Source: Niebla homalea
Taxonomy: Eukaryota; Ascomycota; Lecanoromycetes; Lecanorales; Ramalinaceae
Assembly (NCBI GenBank): GCA_019925105.1
Contig: JAHGAU010000021.1
Coordinates: forward strand, 434,001-498,000
Direction of reading: 5' to 3'
Length of the DNA: 64,000 nucleotides
Shown: positions 49,725-62,717 of the stretch, piece after piece
Position numbering within the stretch: position 1 is the first letter of the stretch
Layout of the letters: each line of letters starts with the position of its first letter
Notes under the pieces: generated by a model
The model's database searches: none
Seen by the model: only the letters and a program-made list of their open reading frames with translations
Told to the model about the DNA's origin: nothing
Translations under genes and position numbers: made by a program

Positions 49725-52700
49725 AATATATAATATATTAACGTTTTTAAAAATAATATAATATAACGTTTATAATAAAAAAATTAAAGTAATAATATTA
49801 ATATTTAAGTTTAAAGAAATTAAAAACATTAATATTATAATAATATAGGAATTATTATATAGCCTATATATATATTTATTTATTAACCCGGGAAAAGGGT
49901 TTTATTTAATCTTTAAGGGGGATAAAATAACCAGAATATATTTCTTTATAAATAAACGGCTTAACGTAAATAATTAGGATATTATTTATTACGGTAAAAA
50001 CCTTTATATATTCCATATTATAAAAGAAAAGAATTTAAAGGGCAATTTTAATATTTATAATACGTATAATCCGCCGTTAATTAATAAAGAAAGATTATTT
50101 ATAATATTATTACTTAAAGAGGTTTTAATTATTTTAAGTAAATATATATTATTTAAAAACTTTAACCTATATTATTATATATAAAATAAAAAAGGACGTA
50201 TAATAAACTATATTAAATTAAATAACCTATTAATAGTTACCGCTTAAGTTAATTTTTTATTATTAATATTATAAAAAATTATTATATAAAAAAGTTATAA
50301 ATTTAAAATAATAATTAATTTAATTTTTAATATAAAAAAGGTTACCGGCGCGGTTATAATATATAAATTATAAAAGGACTTAAAATATAACTCGGATTAT
50401 ATACCGATATAAATAACCTTAGATTAAATTATTAATAAAACCTTATTATTACCAATAAGGAAAGCGTAGAAAACGGTTAAAATAATAGAGGTTTATAAGA
50501 AAACGGAAAAAATAATAATATAATTTATAGATCTCCCTTAATTAAATAATAAAGACCGGATTAATTTCTTTATAAAGTAAATAATAAAAATATTAAATAA
50601 AATAATCGATAAAATAATCCCGATAATAAAACTTCCTTAAAGAGTTAAAATTTATTAAAATAAAGGGTATATAACCGTAATTATAAGGGCGAAAAAGTTA
50701 ATAAAATAAGCTTTTAAGTATAAAAATTAAAAGATACTTAATTAATTAAAAGTTACTTTAAAAAAAAAGGAAAAGATTATTAAGAAGGCTAAATAAATAT
50801 ATTTTCGGTTTATGGTATATAACTTAATAATTTTACCTTGTAATATTTAAAAGTTAATAAAATATAATAAGGAATAAAATAGGAAATTAAAGTTTATCCT
50901 TAAATTCCCGTTCTTTAAGAAACTTAATAATATATTAATTAATACCTTTAATAATAAAATTAAGGCCCTTAAAGGAATATTTTTTTTTTTTTCCGTTAGA
51001 AATTAACTTAAATAATATTAACGGTATTATATATTTTAACTCCGTATTAATAAATAAAATAATAATATAAGATATAATAATTAAAGCGATTAATAAATTA
51101 AAGAAAAATAAAGCCCCGGGATTAAATAAAATCCTTAATAAATTCCTATTAATAATAATATTACCGTTTAAAAGGGTTTTTATTTACTTTTTTTAAGTAT
51201 ATTTTAACGTTAATTATTATTTATATAAGTTTAAAAAGGCGAAAACAATTATCCTTAAGAAGTTTATTAAGCCGGATTACTTTAAGGTAAAGTCTTATAG
51301 ATTTATTATACTTTTTATACGTTAAAGAAGGCCTTAAAAACGGTAATAATAAAGATCCTTAATAATTATATAAAGAATTATAGACTTCTCCCCGATTAAT
51401 AAATAAAAATAAAAAAAGTTAATTAATAAAAATAACCCTTAAAGGATTAATTAACGGCATATATACGGTATAAAGTTACGGGAAAAAATATATTATAAAT
51501 CTTTTTTCTCTTAATATTATAAGTATTTTTAATAAGGTAAATTATTAAAAGTTATTATATAACTTAAAAAAAGGGGGATATTACCTTTTTTAATTAAGTA
51601 AATAAAGAGTTTCTTAAGTAATTAAACTACGTTAATTAACTTAAGATAAAAAATAAGTTTAATAAAGCCCGCTATAACGGGAATTCCTTAAAAATTACTT
51701 ATTTCTTTTATATTATTTTTATTTTTTAATAGTTTATTAATTAAGGAGCTTATTAAGTTAAAATAAAAAATCCAAATTAAAAACTTTATTAATAACATTT
51801 ACCTTTTAATTTATAATATTTTTATATATATAAATTATTTAGAATTAAAATAAACTTATAAAGTTTATCTTTAATAAATAAAAACCTATAAGGCTTAATT
51901 TATACTATATAAATATAAGTTTATCTATATAATTAAGAGCCCGAAGTTATATAATATAATAATTATAATAAATTTAAGTAAAATTACGGTAAAGCCAGAT
52001 ATTAATATTAAAGTCCTTAATTTTTAAATAAATAAAAAGCTTAATTAAAAGGATTATATAAAAAAGGTTTAAAAAAGATAACTTTATAAAAAAAAAGTCT
52101 TATTTATCTCGTTATATTAATATAAGAAATTATATTATAGAAAACCCAGACCGTTTATTAAACCGTAATAAAGCTAACTATAATATACGTTATAATTATT
52201 TAATATATACTTAAGGGTATTCCGGGATATAAGAAAAAGCTTATTTAAATATTATAGAAAGTCCAAAATTGGTATTTAAAAGTATTTAAAGGTACTTATA
52301 AAGTAACCTTTATCCTGGTATTAAAGTTTAAGGTTTTTATAACGTTAATTAAGGTTTTATTGGATTAAATAATTATTTAAATAAAGTTAAAGAAATATAT
52401 ATACTTAATTACGATAATATAAAACGGGCGGATTTATTAAAATCTTAATAAGCTTTAAGTTAAAAAAAGTAAATTAAAAATACTTATCCCTTTTCCTATT
52501 AAAATAAAATAAAAATAAATTAAAAAAAAAGTTAATTCTATTAATATCCCAGAAGTTAATTTAAATACGTATAAATTCCCGTTAAATATAAAAAAAAAAC
52601 CAAGATTAAAAGGATTTAAAAAATAAAGGTTATAGTAATTGTTTTATAGGTTATAATAAAGTAAATTAAACGTTAATAAAAGTATAAGGACTTTATATTT

Positions 52701-53500
52701 TAAAGTTATTATTATTTAACTTTTAATTATAAAAAGATTATTAATAAGTATTTCCGCCGTTATAATATTATAAAAAAGGGTAATAACGTATTAATAATTT
52801 AACTCCGGATAAATAAAAACGGTTTAATTTACTTTTTATTTATTATATATACCAGAGGTCGGATAAATACCGGATATAAATATAAATAAAGAAAATAAAA
52901 CATTATATACGTCCTTATTTTTTATTCCTTATTTACGGAGGTTAAATTAAGATTTATTATAAAAGTTAATACTTATAATTATTATTAAATATTATTTATA
53001 AAGTAAAATATCCGGATAACCGTTAAGTTTATAATATTTACCGGATTATTATTATAGTTTAACCTTATTATAAAGATAAATAAAATTATTAAAAACCTTA
53101 CGGAAAAGGCCCGTTATTAATTAAGGAAAAAAAAGAAAAGCGGAAACCGGTTATATTAATTATATAAACCGGAAAGTATTTTTTATAACCATAAAAATAT
53201 AATAATAAACGCTTATTAAAAGTCTTTAAAGGAATTAACGGTAATAATAATATAAAAAAGGTATATATTAAATACGTAAATATTAATAAAAATATTTAAA
53301 AGCGTTACGTAAAATTAAAGTAATATAAATATATAAAAAAGCGGAAGAATAATAAATTTAAGGATAACCCTAATAAAAATATAGTTATAATATTATAGAT
53401 TTTCTTAAAGGAATTAAAATATAAAAAGTATATAAATAAATTATTATTCTTTAAACGGCCGTTAATATCCTTTACCTTAATAGATAAAGGGTAAAGGCTT
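49725..53500 (+). pseudogene. LINE-E ORF2: endonuclease and RT, decayed
   Basis: The endonuclease start is near 49745 and a GDFNLHH-type stretch (KNFNLYYYI) near 50157. RT motifs: KAPGLNKILNKFL near 51110 and FINNI at about 51785-51799. The 3' UTR and tail match LINE-C. Stops are in every part of the frame. Confidence 0.74.
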
Positions 53501-53646
53501 AATAAACGCCGGTTTTTACCTTAACATTATAAGTATTAGGTTTTTACGGTTATTAATAAGGCTAAAAGGCCGCGTATTAAGGAACGCCGGAATTAGCTTA
53601 ACTAGATCCGTAATATAAATCAATCAATCAATCAATATATTATATT

Positions 53647-53894
53647 AAAAATAGACTATTTAAACCGTTATCGTCTATAAGATATTATCCTTTTAATATT
53701 TTACTTTTTAATAATTATCCTTTTATTTTTTTTTATTATAAAGGTATTTATCTTAAGTAAATCGTTTAATAAATATTTAAGGATACCGTTTAAAGCGTTA
53801 CTTAAAATATTTATACTTAATATACGGTATCTCGAGTAGACTAATGGATTAAGATAATAGTTAATAGTACTGTCCGTTAACTATTACTATTATT
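53647..53894 (-). mobile_element. E4 5' leader with primer-binding site
   Basis: This is E4 DNA between LINE-E and the E4 5' LTR. The minus strand at 53880-53892 reads TAATAGTAATAGT two bases after the LTR, a RIP form of the TGGTAGTAATAGC site seen in E0 and in the small element at 7513. No coding motif is visible; this is leader and perhaps the gag start. Confidence 0.65.
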
Positions 53895-54070
53895 TATAAT
53901 AAACGTAATATATATATAGGTAATAAGTATATTTTATCTAATTTATGAATCTCCACTAGGGATGCTATATATAAATATAGGATAGTATTTTATCCCTAGG
54001 ACAGTAATGTCCTATTCCTAGTATCCTACTATCCCTAGTGTCCTACTACTATCTATGCGTATCCGTCACA
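53895..54070 (-). repeat. E4 5' LTR (right copy)
   Basis: This is the gap-free 176-bp partner of 765-940. The inner left end is RIP-converted (TATAATAAACGTAATATATA); the outer right part is intact and contains short repeated TCCTA(T/C)T..CCTAGT units around 54009-54050. It ends CGTATCCGTCACA and is followed by the TSD TAAAC. Confidence 0.92.
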
Positions 54071-54075
54071 TAAAC

Positions 54076-54616
54076 CTTTAAAATTAAGAGTTATAACGGG
54101 CTTATATATATTAAAAGTTAAGCGTTAAGCTTAAAGAAAAAGCGGATAGGTATATTTAAAGGACGAAAAATTAATAATAAAGGTTTATAAGTAAGGTTTT
54201 TTAAGGCATTATTTACGATTTACCTCCGTACGTATTTTAACTAGTAAATAATAGACTATATATATTCCTTATCATTACGTTTACGTTAATTTAACCTATT
54301 AAGTTACATTAATACTTTCACGGAGCTTAAAGCCTAATTTCTTATTTTTTACGACGATGAATAATTCGAGTATTAATATTTTAGTAAGCATTATTAATTA
54401 TATACGCCTTATAGTTAATATAAAGACTATGTAAGGAGTTTATGGTAGAATACTATTATACGGCTTAACTTAATAAGCCCCGCGAATAATATTATAAATA
54501 AATTATAGCTAATAACTTAATTACGTTACTATAGAATATACGACTACGGTAAGACCACGGATATTACGGCAATCGACTTTTTTAATTAAGAAATTCACGA
54601 CGATAAACCGGGTAAC
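54076..54616. other. Unassigned flank right of E4
   Basis: This is the continuation of the sequence interrupted at 764. From about 54200 it is less AT-rich and keeps more CA/TG than its surroundings. Frames are short. I recognise no gene or element. Confidence 0.45.
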
Positions 54617-54789
54617 TGTTAGAGCATCAGTATATACATAGCATAGTTAAAGCTTTATCCTTTACCCTTAGTAAGGACAGGACACTATCCTTTGTATAGG
54701 ATAGACTTATTTTATATATAGTATATTCTTTACTGAAGATACCTATTTAATTAACTTATATTACTTATATAATTACTATAACCCCTATA
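54617..54789 (+). repeat. E5 probable 5' LTR
   Basis: It starts TGTTAGAGCATCAGTATATA and ends ACCCCTATA (RIP form of CCCTACA). Two to three bases later comes TGGTAATAATAAT (54793-54805), which equals the shared primer site if G-to-A and C-to-T changes are allowed. The outer left end keeps CA/TG and the inner end does not, as in the paired LTRs of this window. It is a single copy, so the end is inferred. Confidence 0.55.
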
Positions 54790-55899
54790 ATTTGGTAATA
54801 ATAATTTTATTGCGTTATTATAGCTTTTGAAATACTTTTAGCTTTTTAATAATACTTTAATAAATATTTATTAAGCTTTATTCTATATACCGTCTTTACG
54901 GACAAATATCTAAAATTACCAATAAGAATATTTAATTTATTAATAATTTATTAGCTTATATTATGTATGTAATTAATCCTTAAATATCCTTCAAAATATA
55001 AGAATAAAAGAAGGATATAAAAATTAATATTATTAATTCTGGGGGTACGAATCGTTTATTAAGAACGTTACTTAAGTATTATATACGTTTTTACCTTTAT
55101 ATACTTAATAAACAGCGTAATAGAATAATTTATACTTACGGATAATATTAATATTATTTATACCGTCCGGTTAATATCCGGAATAATCTTATTATCCTTT
55201 ATTTATTTAATATAATAAATACGTATCCTATATACTTATTATATAGATTCCTACTGAAATAATAAAAGTATTATATATTTTAAATAAAATATTATTAAAG
55301 TAAAAGGGATACTTTATTTATAATAAAGTAATTATGTTATCCCCGGGATAATTAATAATAAATACTTATTACTTATTATTAAACCTTAAGAAAACATTTT
55401 ATTTTAAATACTTTTTATCCTTTTATATATAGTTTATTTAATAATTTTAATATTTAGTAATCTTAATTGTATAATAAATTATATTTAATAATTTTATAAT
55501 ATTTTAAATTTAATATAAAAGGATATTATCTTAATATATTAATTAACAGACTTTATTATAATTAAATTTCCTTTAGAATATTTACTAATTTATTAATATA
55601 TACCCTTATTATAGAAATAGTATTTAATACCGAGCATCTTATTATTTTATTTACCTTTAAGTTAATAATAAAATTATCCAGAAACTTAATAAAAAATCTA
55701 TCGGTAACGTTTTACCCTATTAAATAAGCGATTAATAAGTCCCTTTTTAAAAAGAACGTTAAAAGTTTTTACTATATTATATTAAATACCTTTATAAATA
55801 AGCTTAATGAATTTAACTTTAAGAATACCGGATAATAATTATTATAATAATTACTTTCTAAATAATTATTAAATATAAATAAAAATAATATTATAATTA

Positions 55900-56913
55900 T
55901 TACCTTTTTTAAAGAATAATTTAAGCGTTTAATATTCCGTTTATAATTTATATAATTAATACCGGCGCTTTTTATATTTACGGTTAACGTTAATATTAAT
56001 AACAACGATCGGTTTTATTTAAAGAATATCGGATACTTTAAACCCGATAATACGGCTTAAAATCCCGTTAAAATATTTAAAGGTAAAACGGTATATTATA
56101 ACGTATTTTCCTTTATTAACTGAGTTTAAGTTAAAGTATTTATTAACTTAAACGTTAATATTATTATAATAAAAAACCTTAATTAATATTTCTTAAGTGA
56201 AATAAAATAATAATTTATTAAAAATTTCTCGGATATTATAAGAGTAAAATTATAAACGTTAATTAAATTTTAATATTATAAGTTAAAGAATAGATTCCGT
56301 AAATTATTAAGCGTTACTTTATCAAAACTTAAAATACTATATTATATAACAATTAACGTCCGTTATTATAAAGACTTTAAAGAATATATTTAATAAATTA
56401 TTATTAATAAAAAAAACGTAAGGATAATAATATTAAAGTATTTTAAATAATAATAACATATAATTACTTAAACGTTGAACTATATATCTTATTATTATAG
56501 CCGATACTTAATTTAACGTTATCGGAATTTCTTATTAATATATAAAAAATAAAGGATAATTAATTTAATTTATATAAATTATCCTTAAATTTAAATCGTT
56601 TATTTAATAAGTAATTATAAAAAGGTTGAAAACCCATATTTTCCTTTAATAAATTTACGTTTACGTTATTATTCTTAAAGTATTAATTTACGTTTTAATT
56701 AATATCCCGGGATAAAGATAATAAGCCGATTATTTAATTTAAAAAATATAAAAAATATTAAAAGTTATTTAATAAAATAAATTATAATAAAATAAATAAT
56801 AATAAGAATAATAAATTTAATAACTTCAATAAGAAAATCAAGCAGAAATATATTAAATAAAAATTTATTGAAGATAAAAACCGGTTATTTAAGCTTTAAT
56901 TTAAGAATAAACG
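55900..56913 (+). pseudogene. E5 gag-like remnant
   Basis: One plus-strand frame reads coherently through stops: NNNDRFYLKNIGYFKPDN, then NPVKIFKGKTVYYNVFSFIN, FLSEIK**FIKNFSDIIRVK, and a basic, Asn/Lys-rich tail. The order (a substrate fragment 'F.G', a helical body with a W-stop, then a basic tail) resembles a retrotransposon Gag. The identification is tentative. LINE-F cuts it at 56914. Confidence 0.42.
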
Positions 56914-57069
56914 TATTGATTGATTGATTGATTTATACTACGGATTTAGCTAAGTTAATTCCGGCGTTCCTTAATACGCGGCTTTTAACCTTGCTAATAA
57001 CCGTAAAAACTTAATACTTATAACGTTAAAGTAAAAACCGGCGTTTATTAAACCTTTACTTTTTATCCC

Positions 57070-60000
57070 TTAAGGTAAAGGATATTAATGATTATCCAGA
57101 AAGAAATAATTTATTTATATATTTTTTATATTTTAACTCCCTTAAGAAAATCTATAATATTATAACCGTATCCTTATTAAGGTTACCTTTAAGTTTATTA
57201 TTTTTCCGTTCCTTTATATATTTATATTACTTTAATTTTATATAATATTTTTAAATATCTTTATTAATACTTATACGTTTAATATATACTTTTTTTATAT
57301 TATTATCGCCGTTAATTTTTTTTAAAGACTTTTAATAAGCATTGATTATTAAATCTTTATAATTATAGAAAATACTTTCCGATTTATATAATTAATATAA
57401 CCGGTTTCCGTTTTTATTTTTTTTAAATCGGTAATAAACTTTCTCCGTAAGGTTTTTAATAACCTTATTTATTTTTAAAATAAAATTAAATTATAATAAT
57501 AATTTAATAAATATTATGAATTTAATAATTACCCGGATATTTCACTTTATAAATAATATTTAATAGTAATTATAAATATTAACTTTTACGATAAGTCTTA
57601 ATTTAATTTCCGTAAATAATTAATAAAAAATAAGGATATATATAACGTTTTACTTTCTTTATTTATATTTATATTCGGCGTTTATCCGACTTCCAATATA
57701 TATAATAAATAAAAAATAAATTAAATTATTTTTATCCGTCCGGAGTTAAATCGTTAATATATTATTACTTTTCCTTATAATATTATAACGGTAAAGATAC
57801 TTATTAATAATCTTTTTATTACTAAAGATTAAGTAATAATAATTTTAAAGTATAAAGTCTTTATATTTCCGTTAATATTTAATTTACTTTATTATAACTT
57901 ATAAGGTGATCATTATAATTTTTACTTTTTAAATCCTTTTAATTTTAATCTTTCTTATATTTAACGTAAATTTATATATACTTAAATTAATTTCTGGGAT
58001 ACTAATAAAATTAACTTTTTTCTTAACTTATTTTTACTTTATCTTAATAAGAAAAAAGATGGGTATCCTTAATTTATTTTTTTTAACTTAAAGTTTATTA
58101 AGATTTTAACGGATTTACCCGTTTTTTATTATCGTAATTAAGTATATATATTTTTTTAATTTTATTTAAATAATTATTTAATCCAATAAACCCTTAATTA
58201 ACGGTATAAAGACTTTAAACTTTAATATTAAAATAAAGGTTACTTTGTAAATATTATTAATTCTTCTTAAATATTAATTCTGGATTTTCTATAATATTTA
58301 AATAAACTTTTTCTTATATCCTAGAGTACCTTTAAGTATATATTAAATAACTATAACGTAAATTATAATTAACTTTATTACGGCTTAATAAATAATCCGG
58401 GCCTTTTATAACGTAACTCTTTATATTAATACGGTAAGATAAGTAAAGCCTTTTTTTTTATAAAGTTATTTTTTTTTTTAGATTTTTCTTATATAATCTT
58501 TTTAATTAAGTTTTTTATTTACTTAAAAATTAAGGACTTTAATATTAATATCCGGTTTTATTATAATTCTATTTAAATCTATTATAATTATTATATTATA
58601 TAATTTTAAACTCTTAATTATATAAATAAGCTTATATTTATATAATATAAATTAAGCCCCGTAAGTTTTTATTTATGAAAAATAAACTTTATAAGCCTAT
58701 TTTAATTTTAAATAATTTATATATATAAAGGTATTATAAATTAAAAGGTAAACGTTATTAATAAAGTTTTTAACTTAAACTTTTTATTTTAACTTAATAA
58801 GCTTTTTAATTAATAAACCGTTAAAAAATAAAAATAGTATAAGAAAAATAAACAATCTTTAAGGAATCCTTATTATAGCGGGCTTTATTAAGCTTATTTT
58901 TTATTTTAAATTAATTAACGTAATTCAGTTATTTAAGAAACTTTTTATTTACTTAATTAAGAAGGATAATATCCCTTTTTTCTTTAAGTTATATAATAAC
59001 CTTTAATAATTTATTTTATTAAAGGTATTTATAATATTAAAAGAAAAAAAAAATTTATAATATATTTCTTCCCGTAACCTTATATTATATATCTGCCGGT
59101 AATTAATCCTTTAAGGGCTATTTTTATTAATCGATTTTTTTACTTTTATCTATTAATTAAGGAGAAGTCCGTAATTCTTTATATAATTATTAAGGATCTT
59201 TATTATTATTATTTTTAAGGTTTTCCTTAATATATAAAAAAATATAATAAGTCTATAAAACTTTATTTTAAAGTAATCCGGCTTAATAAGCTTTTTAAAG
59301 ATAATTATTTTTATTTCTTTAAATTGATATAAGTAATAATCGATATTGAAATATACTTTAAAAAGGTAAGTAAAGACCCTCTTAAATAATAATATTATTA
59401 TTGATAGGAATCTATTAAGGATTTTATTCGGTTTTAAGGCTTTATTATTTTTTAAATTTATTAATCGCTTTAATTATTATATTTTATATTATTACCTTAT
59501 TTATTAATATAAGGTTAAAATATATAATATTATTAATATCGTTTAAGTTAACCTTTAACGGAGAAGGGAAAAATGCTTTTTTAAGGGCTTTAATCTTACC
59601 GTTAAAGGTATTAATAATATATTATCGGATCTTTTAAAAGGCGGGAATTTAAAGATAAACTTTAATTTCTTATTTTATTCTTTATTATACTTCGTTAACT
59701 TTTATATACTATAAAATAAGACTATTAAGTTATATATTATAAACTAAAAGTATATTTACTTAATTTTCTTAATAATTTTCTTTTTTTCTTCTTAAATAAC
59801 CCTTAATTGATTAAATATTTTTTAATTTTTATATTTAAAAGTTTACTTTATTAACCTTTTTATTTTTACGGTTATGGTTATATATTTTTTATTTTAATAA
59901 GTTTTAGCTTTTTAAAAAGGTTTTATTATTAAGATTATTTTATTAATTATTTTATTTAATACCTTTATTATTCACTTTATAAAAAGGTTAATCCGGTCTT

Positions 60001-60845
60001 TATTATTTAATTAAGGGAGGTCTATGAATTATATTATTATTTCCTCCGCTTTTATATAAATCTTTACTTCCTTAACCGTTTTTTACGCCCTTTTTACTAA
60101 TAATAATAAGGTTATATTAATAGTTTAATTTAAAGTTATTTATATTAATATATAATCCGAGTTATATTTTAAGTTCTTTCGTAACCTATATATTATAACC
60201 GTACCGGCAACTTTTTCTATATTAAAGGTTATATTAATTGTCGTTTTAAATTTATAACTTTTTTATATAATAATTTTTTATAATATTAATAATAAAAGGT
60301 TAACTTAAATAATAATTATTAAGAAATTATCCGATTTAATATAATTTATTATACGTTTTTCTTCGTTCTATATATAATAATATAAGTTAAAATCTTTAAA
60401 TAATATATATTTACTTAAAGTAATTAAGATTTCTTTAAATAACGGTATTATAAATAAATTTTCCTTATTAATCGGCGGCGGGTTATATATATTATAAATA
60501 TTAAGGTTACCCTTTAAGTTTTTTTCCCTTATAATACGGAATATATAAAGATTTTTATTATAATAAATAATATCTTAATTATTTACGTTAAATTATTTAT
60601 TTATAAAAAAATATATTTTAATTATTTTATCCCTTTTAAAGGTTAAATAGAACCCTTCCCCCGGGTTAATAAATAAATATATATATAAGTTATACAGTAA
60701 TTTTTATATTATTATAATATTAACGTTTTTAACTTTTTTAAACTTAAATATTAATATTATTATTTTAATTCCTTTATTACGGACTTTATATTATATTACT
60801 CTTAAAAACGTTAATATATTATATATTAACCTTTATAAAGGCTCC
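57070..60845 (-). pseudogene. LINE-F ORF2: endonuclease and RT, decayed
   Basis: On the minus strand this corresponds to LINE-C 20934-24710. It starts near 60845, has the RT region near 58780-59560 and ends before the 3' UTR at about 57070. Stops occur throughout. Confidence 0.7.
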
Positions 60846-60869
60846 CTTATTTATACCCGTTTAAGTTAC

Positions 60870-62714
60870 GGATTTCTTATTAAAGTTAAGCGTTTTTTAA
60901 TTTAATACTTTTTTAATTATTATTAAAAACGTAAAACGGCCGGCCCTTAAAATCGGGATTATAAAATGCTTTCTTTTTTTTACTTTATCCGTTACCGTTA
61001 TTTACCTTTTATTATTTAATTAATTAAGTTTACGTTTTAAGGTTACCTTTAATTAATCCGTTAAATTAATTCCGTATATATTATACCGTTAAATTTTCAT
61101 AATTATCCGGGTTTCCTTATATTTAATCTTTTTAACTTTTATTATATACTTAAAATCTTATATTAAGTATTTTTTTTTATTATATATAACGTGTTTAAGC
61201 GTATTTTTTATAAGCCTTTTAATTATTAACTTTATATACTTATAAATATTATAACCCTTAATATAAATTATATACTTTATAATATTAAAATATTTTATAA
61301 TAATATATTTATAGCTTTAATATTTAAAATATTAATAAATATCCGCCATCCTATTTTATAATTAAATTATCTTAAGAAATCCCTTTTTAATAATCTTTTT
61401 ATTTAAGACGTTATTATATATTTTTATTAACGTTATACTTAATATAATAATAAATTACTTTTTTATATATCTTAAAGAATTAAGTTTCCTTATTATCGGA
61501 AGAAGCTTATAATTAATGATCTTAAACTTTAAATAAAGAACCGTATTCTCCTTTTTTATATTTTTTTTAATATAATTTCTTTTTTAATTTTTATAAAACG
61601 TAATAAATATATTTTATTTATTATAATAATAAATAATTACCTTAAAACCTTAATTAATTTATATTCTCTTTTATTAATTTAAGCCTTAAATTTCTTTAAG
61701 TTTTCTTTTATTTTTAAAAACATTATATTAAGGAAAATATCCTTACTTTATAACTTACGTACCGTAATAATCTATTTTATTAATAATTCCGTTATTACTT
61801 TAAAAGCCTTTATTAATTATAACGGGTTTACTTCCGTAACCGCGTTTTTTTCTTTATTATTAAATAAGCGGATTATTATTATTTTCACTTTCTTTAATAC
61901 AATTATTTTCTTTTCCGTTATTTTTTTATTATAAGTACCCTTTTTATTATCTTTATTATTTAACTTTCTTTTACTTAGAAAATTATTATTTTTATATTTT
62001 CACTTTATACTTTTAACCTTAAATTACCGTTTTTATCTTTTATTAATACTTTTATTTCCGCCCTTTAAGAACCCTATAAACGCTCCGTTTTCTTTAATTT
62101 TAATTTTATTTTTATATAAAAATCCCTTACGCTTTTTAATTTAATCTATAATATCGGTTAAGTTTTTAACGTAATATCTTTTTATTTTACCGTAAGGAGT
62201 CTTTTTAAGGTTTTTATTATTTTCCTTATCGCCCTTTTACTTTTACTTACCGGGCAACGTATTATCTCCGTTTTTTATTTTTAGTCCTTTAAGGTTTTAT
62301 TTTCTTTATTAATTTTATTTCCTTTTTATATACCTTTAATAATACTTTTATTATAATCTTCCTATCCCTTCCCCCGCTCGTACCCTTTATTATTAATATT
62401 ATACCGGCTTTCTTACCCCTTTATTTACTTATTATTTCCGTATTATTATTATACGTTTTTCGCGTTTTAATATACGTATTTTATTAATTTTAATTCTTTT
62501 ATTTATTTTAAGTATTATCCGGCTTATTATTATTATATTATCCGTATACGTTATCGCCGTTTCTGTTAATATAGGTTATTTATCCGTTTATTACCTTATT
62601 CTTAATTATTACGTTACTTCTACTTATTATACTTAATATACTTCTTTTATTATTACGAGAGCTATACGTATACGTATCGTTTTGGACCTCCGGGGTCCCT
62701 TTATTCGTCGCCAT
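60870..62714 (-). pseudogene. LINE-F ORF1, decayed
   Basis: The minus strand starts ATGGCGACGAATAAAGGGAC, the same beginning as LINE-A, E and G. The zinc-knuckle region is near 61130-61200. The hairpin GGACC...GGTCC near 62683-62699 is conserved with the other LINEs. Stops of RIP type break the frame. Confidence 0.68.
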
Positions 62715-62717
62715 TCA

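Larger units (their letters stand above)
47822..53635 (+). mobile_element. LINE-E, full length, tandem to LINE-D
   Basis: A 10-base leader (AGAACGAAAT) precedes an intact ORF1 ATG at 47832. The tail ATCAATCAATCAATCA ends near 53634 and is followed by the third target copy. The length of about 5.8 kb equals LINE-C. LINE-D and LINE-E differ at many positions, nearly all transitions. Confidence 0.88.
765..54070 (-). mobile_element. Ty3/Gypsy element E4, host of all nested insertions
   Basis: E4 is bounded by two gap-free 176-bp LTRs (765-940 and 53895-54070) and by the 5-bp TSD TAAAC at 760-764 and 54071-54075. Its own DNA is 765-1080, 33779-42045 and 53647-54070, about 9.0 kb once insertions are removed. 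It is on the minus strand: the primer-binding site lies inside the right LTR, and reverse transcriptase, integrase and chromodomain motifs read right to left. It holds E1 (1081-33773) and the tandem LINE-D/LINE-E. It is heavily RIP-mutated and has no intact frame. Boundaries and order are seen directly; the Gypsy assignment rests on motif reading. Confidence 0.88.
54617..56913 (+). mobile_element. LTR element E5, 5' part
   Basis: A likely 5' LTR (54617-54789) is followed by a primer-binding site and a decayed coding region up to the LINE-F insertion. Orientation is plus because the primer site follows this LTR. No partner LTR or TSD is seen; the 3' part may lie beyond LINE-F or outside the window. 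The superfamily is undetermined. Confidence 0.55.
56914..62717 (-). mobile_element. LINE-F, full length
   Basis: The reversed tail (ATTGATTG...) is at 56914-56933 and the ORF1 ATG reads backwards at 62712-62714. The length of about 5.8 kb and the whole layout match LINE-C. Unlike the others I find no TSD: the 3'-side flank AAGAATAAACGTAT has no match in the first 60 bases beyond 62714. Its ORF2 3' region near 58815 supplies the uninterrupted target for the small element at 7513. Confidence 0.85.

Noticed and set aside
42046..53635. LINE-D/LINE-E as an assembly duplication
   Set aside because: The two copies differ by many transitions over their whole length, so they are not a duplicated contig end; only the shared target is identical.
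55772..56005. 77-codon minus-strand frame, the longest in the window
   Set aside because: It overlaps the plus-strand gag-like reading of E5 and has no recognisable motif; composition alone explains it.
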